Shown here in pieces: positions 24,394 through 36,552 of a stretch of 64,000 nt of DNA (position 1 is its first letter; each line of letters starts with the position of its first letter). The position numbers and the translations under genes are program-made. The notes under the pieces were generated by a model that did no database searches, had not been told where the DNA came from, and worked only from the letters and a program-made list of their open reading frames with translations. The DNA comes from Owenia fusiformis. Taxonomy: Eukaryota > Annelida > Polychaeta > Sabellida > Oweniidae. Where the stretch lies: assembly GCA_903813345.2 (NCBI GenBank), contig CAIIXF020000002.1:25684455-25748454 (forward strand), written 5' to 3'.

Positions 24394-27300
24394 TTAAGAA
24401 AAAATATGTTTCTCAATGGCTTCTCCACGTCCTAGCCTGGGTTTCACATTGGCACCTGATACTCCTTTCATGGTGGGTGCAATACTGGCAAAGTCAATGT
24501 CATCATTCAGGTCTACGAGTCTATAAGGCGCTTTGGGCCTCTGGGGAGGAATTTCACATATGATTGATGGAGTAGTCTCACTTGTGCTCTTTTCGGTTGA
24601 TCCAGCAGTTATGTCTGGTGTTTTCTGAATCATTGAGGTTGTTGATTGAGTAATTTGGCCAGGTGATATATTTGTTGAATTAGAAATATGACCAGGCGAG
24701 TATGACGGTTTCGTAGGTGAAGGTGACTGTTTATTTTTTCTCAAAAGCTCTTTGAGAATGTCAGATCGTCGTTTGTGTGGTTTATCAGATCCACTTGAGC
24801 TGTCGGAAAGTATATCTTGAGACTGTTTGACTGGCGTTTTCACATCGTTGTTAATGTCCTGGAATCGTTTACTGTTATTTGTATTATCTTCGCTCGATGA
24901 CTCTGTTCCTGAGTTGTTATCTGGGCCCGAGTTAGCAAGGTCCAAAAATGGAGTTGAAAGATTTGTATGAGGAGCGATCCCATTTTTGATATCTAAATCA
25001 CCCTGATCAGGAATTTCTCCCATGAAATCGAAATCATCAAAAACTTTGTGGATTGTAGGTACATTGAAGCCACTACTCAAATCACTTCCTTCACTTTCGG
25101 CAGGATCAGTTTTAGAATTAAGACCATACTGGTTAATTGCATTTTCTCTTGGAGGCGGATCAGGAATTTTCTGCTTTTTAGGGCCCTTCGCTTCAAAATG
25201 ACCAGCTGGCCTGAACACAAAACCACATTGTTTTGCAGCCTCGGCTGTGATAGGATTTTTAATAGTGGCCTGGTGGGACTGTGACTTGGTAGAATGAGTA
25301 TTAAGTACAGCAGTGTCTTGAGATACAGTTCCTGAGTATCGTACAGTATTTGTTACGGAATTTTCCAACACAGTGGAATTTTCCATTGGTGTGGAATTTT
25401 CCGTTAGCCTGAGATTTTCCACTTCTGCTTTTGTAGATGGTGGATGAGCAATGGGTGATGACTGAGGAGGGACTTTTGGAGTTGTTGATTCTTCTATCAT
25501 TTGCATTGTTAACTGGTTACCCTGTATGTTTTTCATTTTCTGCTCATGGTAAGTCTCTCCTGAAATTAGAGAAAAAATTGTTTCTCAGAGATGAAATGAC
25601 TTTTGTTACTCTTATTTGTCCTTGCTAATTGATCATTATAAAAGTCGAATATAAAAGTATATGCAATGTTTGCATTAACAGAATTATGGACTGGCCTTTG
25701 AATGTTAACTAATATTCGCCAGTTGGTAAACAAGCTGGAATAACATATAACAAACCAAACACAACACAACAGGTATTTTCTATGTTAAACTTGATCAATC
25801 AATCAATCAATACATGATCAATCAAATGTGGCATTAAAAAGTTGTATCAAAAGGGATTCCATTTTGAATATCAAATCATTCTGCAGCTTTTTTCCTGAAA
25901 CTTGTATATTAAAATTTCAATTACCTAATGTGTTACTTTGGGCAATATCATACAAGAATTTCACTTTATATGATTATTTTCCCGATTCAGATTCTTTATT
26001 TTAATTGATATTCACCTCTATGTCCAAACATTCCCTTACTGCGCCACTCTTTCTTCTCGTGCCAGGGGGAGTCTCTTGCAAAGACGACATAGCTGTCAGT
26101 GACACCTTTACAGTTCTCCCGGAAGCCATTCTTGTCTTTGTCCAAGTCCCTATAGTGCACAGTCCTGTCTGCTACTATGTGGTTCAGATGTCTGAATAAC
26201 ACTGGTGTGCAATGGAGTTGGTCCTGGAAGTGGAATTTGTTTCTATGAAAACGAAATATATTTCAAACAAGACATGCAATGACAGATATCAAAGTTTTCC
26301 ACCAGAAAATTTAAAATGGAGTATGCTATCCAGATCGTGGCACTAATCTGCCCTTGCACCAGTACAAATCTCAAGTAGAACAGGTAAATAGTTTTCCCGG
26401 AATTTTGAAAACAGATGTGGAAACAGATGTTTTTTAAAGCTCTGGGATGTTTTACGATAATCTTTATTCCATAAGTGTTTAATTTATTATTAGAGAAAGT
26501 ACTCAAGGAAAGTATTCAACTATTCAATTGCCAGTTATACTAACTAAAAATTGTATTTCTGACTTACATTGCTTGGTAGTTTTGATTCATTTTTCTCATC
26601 TCTATATGGAGAGATAAATATCGACCCCTGCAATGAAGGTGGCCATCATTCTCTCCTGAAGTACCCTCCACAATGGGCGCAGATATTTCACATTCTTGGC
26701 CAAAGCGTCGAGTTGGATTTCTGGTAGTGGACGCACTGCCCAGATCTTCTGATCATCCTGGATAAGATTAATACTTGGGTTAGGGGTGGCGGATAAGGGG
26801 AGGGGGTTAGGGTTCAGATTCATATATCTATCGCCAATTTGGCACTATGAATATCAATAGACTAGATGCAAGTAAAAATAACCTTGATTTTTGAAAAATT
26901 TCAAAATTAAATTTTCTTTGAAAATCTGACTTCTAGGTCAAGTAGATTCCCCTTAGACTCCATGTCATAAAATCACAAAAGTTTTTATCCTTGATTTATT
27001 TTCGCCTGTGTAAGTCTCATTATACCTGACAAATATGGAAATTATCCGAAACTGACAAAATTGTGGACATAGATTGATATAACAACCAGGTACCTTACCT
27101 CAGCAGTGTCAAGTCTGATTCGTTGTACACGAAAATCACTCTCTGTTATGCCTAAGTTGTCTTTCAGCACACTAAACAATGAGTCAACATAACGAGGTAG
27201 ATCTCCAAAATGTTCATTCTTGTAGCACATAGTATTAGCCACCTAAAAGAATTTTCAAAATATATTTCTGTAATAAGGATCATCCGATATGTTATTTATA

Positions 27301-30300
27301 TATGTGAACTCAAGATGAACAAAGTGTCCTTTCAGGAATGTTTGTGCATCGAGTCAATATAACTAAATGACTTAAATGATTTAATCTAAGACTGACTATT
27401 CATTTCTTGAAACCATAATGTTCATAAGCGTGATGTCAAAGGTGTTCATTATGATGACATACCTGAGTGTCAAAGATGTTCATAAACTTGATGTCATACC
27501 TAAGTGTCAAAGATGTTCATGAACTTGATGTCATACCTAAGTGTCAAAGATGTTCATTAACTTGATGTCATACCTGAGTGTCAAAGATGTTCATGAGCTT
27601 AAAGCTATGGCACACCTGAGTGTCAAATATGTTCATAAACTTGATTTCAAACCTAAGTGTCAAAGATGTTCATATATATATATGACGCCATACCTGAGTG
27701 TCAAATATGTTCATCAGTTTTATGTCATATTGGCTGAATAGCATGTCACTAATATTCCTACAGTCATGGATTATCTGGAAATATAAACGTGCAATGTATT
27801 TTAGAGAAAGATACAGAACTTTATAGTTATAGCTAAATATTTATGGTTGAGTTATAGTTATACTCTATTGAACCCTACAAAGTTAAAAATGCAAATGATA
27901 TTGTGGTTTCTGCAGATGTTTTCACTTGAATTTAATTTACTTTGTACGAAAACAAATATTGTGCTTTACATCTCTATTTTTCTAGAGGTATTTTTGAAAA
28001 TCATGTCTATAAAACATAAATAAAACAAATGCAGAAAGATATATGCTTGTTGTCATAAATCAGCTCTTAAACCTTTATTCTTATGTGTAGTGACACTATT
28101 TCGCTACTCAAGAAATAAAAATGTATAAAATCTTACCTTCATAACAATATCACTGCTTAGAATCTCCGCAAGACCCTCCGAGAAGCAATCTTTCCCGAGG
28201 GCTAGAATATCAAACAGGAAAATATCCTCCTTCAGTGCCACCTGGACCCAGCAAAGTTTCCCGTTGCGACCAATATTCACGCCCTCGACAGCAAAACCAA
28301 TCACTGATTCTTTTGATATCTCCTCTAACTGAAATATGGAAATTATGATGTAGTTAATTAATGGATTAATGCTATCTATGTGAGCAAATCTCATACACCC
28401 CCATTCCGCACTCCGAAATCATGGTAACGCATACGGTACCGTACAATACCATTTTCACGGTATGGTATGGTACATTAAGAGTATGGCACTGTATGGTACC
28501 ATTGGAGATTGGCTGTGTATAACGAGATAACATTGAACATACTTACAGGCATCAATGAATAGGTTGAACATTATTTGAACCTAATAACAAGGTATTAATA
28601 TGCAAAATGTCACCATCTGCCATTTATTATAAACGCTGATTGCCGAACACCCACAAATGAGCTGGATAACTGTAACAATATGTTACCATTTCTGGTGGTG
28701 ACATAATTAAAGTGAAAGTACTCTTTTAAGTATTGCATATTTTGGACTGAACAGAAAGTAAGTTGCAGTCCTACATCCGAAATATAAGTATGAATTTATG
28801 GTATTTCTCTTAAAGATTAACTAATGTGCAGGCATATTACTAGAATCTTATATTATCTATTTTAATGAAAACTTACTGCAGCATAGAAATCATCATCTAG
28901 CTGGTCAAATACTTTGAATGTAGCTAGTGATCCAGTTGCAAGACCATCCCGTGTTTCATCTGACAGCATCCTGACTGTAAATTATATCATAGATTATACA
29001 GGGTATTCCCAATCTATCAATGTGACTGTAAATTATATCAAAGATTATACAGGGTGTTCCAGTCAATATGCCGAAATATTGAGATACCTTGACCAAAATC
29101 AGGTAAAATAAAATTAGGAAATAAAAAATTAGCACTCTTTTGAGATATTAAAGTTGAGGAGATCAGTGTGTATAGTTTTTAAAAGTTTTTTGGGTGTAGT
29201 GTTTTAAGTGTATAAAATCTTGAATTCTATAGTGTATATAATATAAGAAATTGAGAAATAAATTGAACTGAATTGAATTTTACATATTAATATAATAATA
29301 TGCAAATGGCTTACTATTGTGATGCTGATTAAGGATCTGTTTAGGATCATCATCATCTGGTTGGTTGTCATGGTGAGGACTCTCTCGTCCTAGCAATATA
29401 TTGATGTCCAGGTCTTTCAGTCTACTTTGGTGTGGGGCAGCCATTTTGGAATGGAATATTCTCTTTCCTCTGTTGAAATAAAATCAATTTAATGATTAAT
29501 ATAACAACGTAATAAGTTCTGAGTGGTTAAATTTGAACAAGGAAATAAGAAACACAGTGATGAATATCACACTTTAAAGAGCAAAATGGCTGCCATGTTA
29601 TAAACCCAGTGTTGTCCTGAAAAGTTGAATGGATAAGCAGTTTTTGATTTGATTACAAGTTTCATATTGTGCCAGTCCACACAAAGGCATGCCATTGAGC
29701 ACAAGACGATGACAATATAGAATTTTTACAAAGTACCACAAAAAGAGTGTAGCAATCCTCCCATCTCTGTTTAAAAAGAACACAAATGATATCACATAAA
29801 AAATAATGAAAAATAACAGGGCCAAGGTGGTTACATTTTAAAGTGGAATATAAAGAGGGAAATTCATCAATTGCTATTCAGTACGAATTAAAGCATTTGT
29901 GAATCAAAACCCCTGTTACGACTGGTAATATTTTTGATTCAGACTCAATTTCTACAAGTTCTAAAATGTAAGTACATCGTAGCACACTCAAAAGATTGAT
30001 TGAGAAGGTGCATAATAAAACAAATAATGGATGATCAGGAGCTGTATATCCAGAATGCCTATCATCAAAAAATATTGTTTTTGTTAATATATTGAGCTTA
30101 CCTTGAATGAGTTGAGACAACATCCTGTTCCGGGTTCCTCAAAGCGTGTATTGGTTCACTGTCTAATGCTTCAACTGCAACAGATTTACTTGTGGTTAAT
30201 ACATGTGCAGTGACTAATACATTTATGACTGGGGTATTTTGTATTATATGTACACAAACGTGTGTGGTTGTTTCAATTTTTTAAAAATTTATTTCACTTA

Positions 30301-32491
30301 TTTATTTGCTTCTAATCTACTACTGTATTAAAACTAGTTATGTGTTTTTGAAGTCTATGACAATAGTAAAACCTCTCATGTGGCATATAGTATATCCTTT
30401 ATAACCAATGTGTGTATATGTAGGAATATATAAGCACTAGTGTCAAAGGGGAAAAAAGGGTAGGGTGCTTCCTCTGGTGTGTCTGAGCATTAACATCAGC
30501 TGCCTCTAGTCAAATCGACTAACAAAACAACCCTTTTTGGGGTTGTCGAGTTGGCCGAGAGGGCTTGAACGCCGCCACGTTCAGGCTAAGCGATTGGGCG
30601 CCGTAACCACGAGGTTGCGAGTTTGAGACGCGTGTGCTCCTTGTGTTTATTCATTTACATGATCACTTCAAAACTGTTATGTAAAAGTTTAACAATAGAC
30701 TGCATCAAATCCTAATAGACTAGAAACAATCTTGATTAACATCATTGAAAATTCAACATTCAGTCAAATACATGTAAAATTACATCTAAAAATGTGGTTT
30801 GAAAAAGTGTTTATCAACACTGAAAATTTTATTTTATTTGAAAATGTGACTTCTAGGCTGGGGAGATTCCGGGCCATAGACCCCCTGTTGTAAAACTACA
30901 AAAAGTGAAATATCTTTTCTTGTGTTGGGCAGATAACATTTTCTTTTACTGGACATATTTTAATTAGTATAACTATCAGATACATAAGGGCAATACGGAA
31001 ATTGAACTAAAACCGATGAATATTGAAGTCTAAGGGAACTTTCTAGTACCCTGCCATGTTATTTACGGTACCCCAAATAAGCCACCTGGTGGTGAAAATG
31101 TTAACTACCTACTCACATCTTGATTATTAGAATTCAAGATATTAGAAATGTAATTTAAAGAAATGTAACCTGGTTGATGACTAGCTAAGGATACTATGAC
31201 AACATAGGCTAGGCTTGTATACCGATACATAATTTAATAATTTAATTTAATAATACATGTATTCATCAATTTCTACCTTAAATTATTTTCTACTTACTAT
31301 GCCCACCTTAAACATATTTCTTCTTACAATACCCACCACCATTTCTACTTACTTTCAGAGGTTAGGTCATCTAGGAAGTAGTTCTGTAGTCCAAATATTT
31401 TCTTCACATTTCCATTATCAAGATGATATTCCACTGAAAAAATAAACCACATTCCTTAATTCAAAATGCTGCGTACATCTGTTCTGTGTCAGATTCATAA
31501 TTCTATTGAGTACTTCTAAAAAATAAGCAATCAAATTGCAATAGTATATGCAAAATAGAAACATTCATTTGTATATTTTGGCTTGTTTTGTAGTTTGGCT
31601 ATCATGTCTGTGGCCTCTTATATTTTGATGCTTCCACATGCTATCTATTGCAATACTTACGCCTGCCATGTTATTTTGGAATAGCTTCCATCCAAAATAA
31701 AAAATATGTATTTTTAAAATAAATTATTTGCCTAGTTTTCGTTAAACAAATATCCTGAGACACATAGGGCCTGTAGAAAACACTAAAACAGAAAAATAAA
31801 AAAAATATTCATACCTCCAAATCTGCTTTATTGGTCAGATAATGCACAGATGAGGACACAGATGACCATATTTTTTCATATTTTTTTAATTTTTAGCCGC
31901 ATAACCTGGTGTATATACCTCCTAGATGGAGGACTTCCCACTATCCGTGTGTGTGACATATATGCAATTCGCAAATTTTTTATGTTTCAGCATTCATTTT
32001 CTTACGTTCTTCTCCGGAAATATTTTTGGTTGACAATAATCAGAGAAAATGCGTATTTCCGAGACATATTGATGATATTCTGCCGTGAGTGAGTGATTTA
32101 TTTTATTCAATTCCACTCACTATTCTGACGCCTGTGGTTCATTTTTTGTCCGTGAGTTAATATCGCCACTGTCTCTGCTACTACAATAGCTGAGTCTAGA
32201 GAATTTCAAATTTCAACAAAATCAAAAACAAATAAACTGAACAAACAAACAGTGAAAAGCGAAACGAAACTCGAAAGGAAGGCAAAAATGGCTTCAATTT
32301 CAATTGACCTCTAAGATCCAAAAACAAGAGTTTATCTTTTAAAAATGCAATCAGATTATGCACATACCTTGATCTAAAGACAAAAGCTCCTTCCTTTCAT
32401 CATAGACACGCACAATACCCGTGTATTGCCCTTCATCGGTAGAGATTCGAACTCTTTTGCCGACCACATTCATTTTGCTGGGTCGGTTCAT
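24394..32491 (-). CDS. EXD1: EXD1, piRNA-biogenesis exonuclease-like protein (11 exons)
   Basis: Inferred exons on the minus strand: 32491-32368, 31433-31353, 30174-30102, 29469-29315, 28974-28877, 28328-28137, 27774-27694, 27242-27099, 26757-26568, 26223-26016 and 25559-24394. All junctions keep phase except one. Exons 1-2 encode an Lsm-like strand pattern (VGKRVRISTDEGQYTGIVRV). Exons 5-9 encode the DEDD-type exonuclease fold, including KLCWVQVA, HDCRNISDM and NIFDTQ. The usual first-motif D-x-E reads A-V-E (GFAVEG), as expected of the inactive, RNA-binding EXD1 family that partners TDRD12 in piRNA production. The last exon encodes a ~390-aa disordered Ser/Asn/Pro-rich tail. Exon 9 is 190 nt. 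In frame it reads GVDIYLS then stops, while the shifted frame continues YRDEKNESKLPSN to a consensus GTAAGT donor. About two bases are thus missing relative to an open gene. With them the protein would be about 837 aa. The start could also be 32,473. Confidence 0.82.
27419..27735 (-). repeat. Tandem ~37-bp repeats duplicating the EXD1 exon 7 donor
   Basis: On the minus strand the end of exon 7 (ATGAACATATTTGACACTCAG then GTATGG) is followed by six further copies of the same junction. Period is about 37-42 bp, with a degenerate seventh beyond. The copies carry CAG or TAG before GT, so each looks like a splice donor. Units are not multiples of three. Confidence 0.85.
28430..28505. repeat. GGTACCGTAC-rich palindromic fragment
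   Basis: Dense overlapping palindromic words (ACGGTACCGTAC, GGTATGGTATGGTAC) inside an EXD1 intron. It resembles a decayed transposon terminus; no family is assigned. Confidence 0.4.
28584..28706 (+). mobile_element. MITE family A, copy 5 (in EXD1 intron 5)
   Basis: AACAAGGTATTAATATGC, ATGTCACCATC and CTGGTGGTGACAT mark both ends. Antisense to EXD1. Confidence 0.7.
28971..29060 (-). repeat. 51-bp tandem duplication containing the EXD1 exon 5 acceptor
   Basis: The segment with TATAATTTACAG followed by TCA occurs twice, 51 bp apart (GACTGTAAATTATATCA at 28,973 and 29,024 on the plus strand). The copy nearer the exon is the inferred acceptor. Confidence 0.8.
30536..30645 (+). mobile_element. 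tRNA-derived SINE fragment
   Basis: GAGTTGGCCGAGAGGGC resembles the A box of a Leu/Ser-type tRNA. About 60 bp on, ACGAGGTTGCGAGTTTGAGAC resembles a B box. Acceptor-stem pairing is poor, so it is read as a short interspersed element remnant, not a functional tRNA. It lies in an EXD1 intron. Confidence 0.45.
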
Positions 32492-33018
32492 GACACGCCA
32501 GATAAAAATGTGTACCTTATTTAACTCACGAAAAATAGTCTGGTTGGGTTGACTGAAGACCTCATTGAAAAAGAGAAACGACAATTTACTTTCCTATTGA
32601 TGTTTTATACTCATGGTTGTGAGTGTTGGTGGCTTCTTCAGAATTTATGGCCGCATAATTTATTAGCCAATTACAGAATTGATACATGATGATTGAAACA
32701 TGATGATATCAGTACAACAGTAACCCCTCCCTCTCTAAAGGTGGCCTATAGTTACTCCCTATGAATTTATACAGGTACCAGATTAGATGGGAATGCAGAT
32801 CTCGTGGCATGGAATTGAAGGCTCCTGGATATGGAATCATGAATTCAAAATGCATCCACACTTATTTTTCCCCACTTTGTTGCTTTCACTGAATCTAAAG
32901 AAGGCGGAACATAACAGTGTAAGCACTGTCCACAATCTGAACCATGTCTCTCAATCACTCTGACATTGTTATTCATGGTATACAAAAAATAGAAATGTGA
33001 TAGAACAATGAACATGAA
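32492..33018. other. EXD1 upstream region
   Basis: AT-rich DNA upstream of the inferred EXD1 start. The reading frame stays open upstream of the chosen ATG to about 32,584, but with no family similarity I can recognise. No promoter motif is assigned. Confidence 0.3.
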
Positions 33019-33019
33019 T

Positions 33020-33855
33020 GAAAATTCCCTTGACCAGGGTTAAAATTTAGATTTGTTTCCTTTGGACTATTGTGGCATGCTCTATAAACATAATTGTGTT
33101 ATCAAATGTGATACATGAATGAGATTTCCTTTGACCAGGGTTAAAATTCAGATTTGTTTCATTTGGACTATTGTGGTATGCTCTATAGACATAATTGTGT
33201 TATCAAATGTGATACATGAATGAGATTCCCTTTGACCAGGGTCAAAAATTCAGATTTGTTTCCTTTGGACCATTGTGGCATGCTCTATAGACATAATTGT
33301 GTTATCAAATGCGATACATGATTGAGATTTCCTTTGAACAGGGTTAAAATTCAGATTTGTTTCTTTTGAACTATTGTGGCATGCGCTATAGACATAATGG
33401 TGTTATCAAATGTGATACATGAATGAGATTCCCTTTGACCAGGGTCAAAAATTCAGATTTGTTTCTTTTGAACTATTGTGGCATGCGCTATAGACATAAT
33501 GGTGTTATCAAATGTGATACATGAATGAGATTTCCTTTGATCAGGGTTAAAATTCAGATTTGTTTCCTTTGGACTATTGTGGCATGTTCCATAGAAAGAA
33601 TTGTGTTATCAAAAGTGATACATGCATAAGGTTTCCTTTGAACAGGGTTAAAATTCAAATGTTTCCTTTGGACTATTGTGGCATGCTCTATAGACATAAT
33701 TGTGTTATCAAATGTGATACATGAATAAGCTTTCCTTTGAATAGGGTTAAAATTCAGATTTCTTTCCTTTGGACTATTGTGCCAACCTCTTCACACATAA
33801 TGGTGTCAAATGTGATAAATTATGAGATTACCTTTGACAAGGGTTAAAAAAAGTC
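33020..33855 (+). repeat. Tandem array of ~100-bp units, about 8-9 copies
   Basis: Each unit contains CCTTTGACCAGGGTTAAAATTCAGATTTGTTTCC, then a 'ggactattgtggcatgctctatagacataattgtg' phrase and 'ttatcaaatgtgatacatgaatgag'. Most spacings are 97-110 bp. Central copies are the most alike; end copies are diverged. No coding frame is maintained. Confidence 0.9.
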
Positions 33856-36552
33856 AAATGAGAGAGAGCATGCATGAATATAATGTAATGGCAGGGTCTG
33901 AAAATTATCCAAATTTAAGGGACTTTTTTTGCAGTTGACATCAGCATTCAATCATGTGCATTTGTAATTTGAAAATCTGACAAAGATATGACAAATACAT
34001 TCTTGTATATTTTATGAATTTACATTTATTTACACACTTTTGTCATAAGCTTGACATACAAAATGGAGTTTTTAATTCAAAGTTTATTTTGGCTCACACA
34101 AATTCTTCTAAAAATAAATTTGTTAACAGGATCCATCTTTTAACAAATAATTGTTATAATTATGACATAATGTTGCCAGCTTATATACTAAAATCCCTGA
34201 AATGAAGGCATATGTAAGTAACCAAATAAAATGGCAATAGTTTACACATTTTTCAAACATCAAGTGATTCAACTCCATTATCTCCCCTGCCATCTGTAAA
34301 TTGATTTAATAATTTTGGCAGCACGGAGTATTTGATTTGGCGTTTTCAACATTTTCTTGACATCAGACCAGTGACTTAAAGGCAAAACCAGATCTATGGA
34401 AGGTGACAAAATTACAAGCAACATGTACCAATCTATTCCTTACAATCTCAAATACAATATCTCCAAAAAGATTCACAATATATTATAAATTGGTAAGGTG
34501 ATTAATGATTCAAAGTGCAAAAATGGATGAAAAATGTTTACATTCTCCCAAATAATAAGAATGGTAACCATAACCATAACTAGACAACAGCAACGCCAAA
34601 CCGTAGCAAATCCCATCGAACAGCAATGGCTGGCATTTTTACAAACAAAGTATATACCAAAAATGGCAGCCATTTTTCAAAATGGCCACCTTCTACCAAA
34701 AGTGTCATTAGACAGTGTGCCTTGTTTATAGTATTCACATACCAAATATGAACAAAATCGCTACACTATTTTTCGAGTCATAGTAAAATACGTTAAAATG
34801 GTGGCCATTTTTCAAAATGGCCACCTTCTACCAAAAGTGTCATTGTATCAAAACAAATTAAAGTAATTTAAAGTGCTTCCCCAAACAAATCAGACTCAAT
34901 CCACTTTTCTTCACTTTTCAAGAAATTCTAAAAATGGGGGGTTCCAACTGAACAAAAGCCATAATCACTTCAAAAGTGCTTCGAATAGTGAAAAACTGCA
35001 TGATCTTCAAACTGAAATAATTTTTGAACCCCCCTAAACCCTCCTGGACCTCTCAACAAAATAACTTTTAAGATGATTTGCAAATATACATCAATATTTT
35101 CACCTGGCTTGCCCATTGCAATATTCAACAATAATATCAATTGAACAGCTAACTTTTAAAAAATTATCAGCTTTATGCTCATTAACATTTAATACATGCA
35201 TACATTAATACATACATTAATTCTCAGGGAATCATTCTTTAGGATCATTATTCTGACAGTATCAGATCACATACTCAAATATGATTCTAAATTACACACC
35301 TCTTAGTTTTCTTCAAGTTCAAATGCTGAATTCTGCAAGAATGCTGAAATTAGTAAATTCTGCATGAGAAAAATGCTGATTCAGCGGAATTTCTGTAATC
35401 CAATGAAAAATGAGATAGTTAAGAACCATTACATGTAATTTATTTATATGTTTGGGTCCACTCACTTTTATTTTGACAAAACGACTCATTTTCAAAGTTC
35501 AATTTTTTTTCTCTAACTAACAGTTGGTAGGTCATACTCATGGCTCATTTGATGGGAAAATTTTACTTTATTTCTGATGCCTTATTCTGATGTTAGAATT
35601 TCCATCAACAAATTAAAAGATATCTAAACTTTTCTTTCCATCTTCCATCTTCATTTCTGATAAATCCTGATTTTGATTGCTGAGTTGACGGTGAAACAAT
35701 ATTGTAATAGGAACATACAACATTAAGTCATTAATGCACATTGCCATCTAGCAAAGAAATAATACAACTTCATATCTTTTGTGTTTTTGGGCTATTTATG
35801 AAAGATTTCTACAAGGAATTCAATTGTACAAACTATAAAAATTACCAAGGATTTGGCTGATTATTCATACTTTCAAAAACATGTCAATTCCACGCAAAAT
35901 CCTGCAGGAATTTAAGGTTCTGCAATATTGTGAAGTCCAATTCTGTCCGCGCTCAGCAAGAATGGAATTCTAGGACGAGAGAAACTATTCTCTGAGTCTA
36001 TCCTACTTAGAGATTGCTCTCAGATATCATTCTTTGGAAAATTTCTTCCATTTCATTTCAAAAACAGCGATCTCAGTTAAGACAGACATAAAGTTACATT
36101 ACATTTTTGCATTTCTATACAATCACAGGTTATTCATTTAACCGATCTGATTTCTCTATTTTTCCACTGTTCCATTTTCAATATTTGTTGACATTTTCTC
36201 CACATGTTTCAAGAAATATGAAAGTTGGCAACATATTCAGTCACTGCGTCAAAGTAACGATGTATAGTCATAAGCAGGCACTCGTTCAACTGTTCCAACA
36301 TCCAACTGCAAGATTCGTTGCATTTTTCAGAAGTTTGAACATCTTGGGGAGTTTCAATCTCACAGTGACTGGTTAAATCCAGCCAGAATTAAAATAAATA
36401 AAAAATGAATAATTTCAATGCTGAAAACATGTAACTGCTAAATGCCACAATTATGATATGCAACTTGAATGCCTTATCCAACGATACTATAACAAGCTCA
36501 AAATCCTAAAATTTTGTGGGGTAATAACATCGATTGTCAAATTGAGCAGTTT
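33856..36552. other. Intergenic or ING 3' UTR; no gene
   Basis: The word AAAATGGCCACCTTCTACCAAAAGTGTCATT occurs twice (about 34,678 and 34,813), a local duplication of 135 bp. About 34,905-35,050 is a decayed copy of the CAGGCCCGTAGCCAGG MITE. The small ORFs have no supporting features. Part could be the ING mRNA tail. Confidence 0.45.

Noticed and set aside
26005-26199. 64-aa plus-strand ORF opposite EXD1 exon 10
   Set aside because: Antisense shadow; the minus-strand frame is flanked by splice sites and joins in phase to exon 11.
33020-33855. Regular ~100-bp repeats considered as a CRISPR-like array
   Set aside because: Repeats are contiguous without unique spacers, and the genome is eukaryotic; this is a minisatellite.
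36107-36376. 89-aa ORF downstream of ING
   Set aside because: Low-complexity hydrophobic/aromatic composition typical of AT-rich non-coding DNA; no flanking splice sites or homology recognised.
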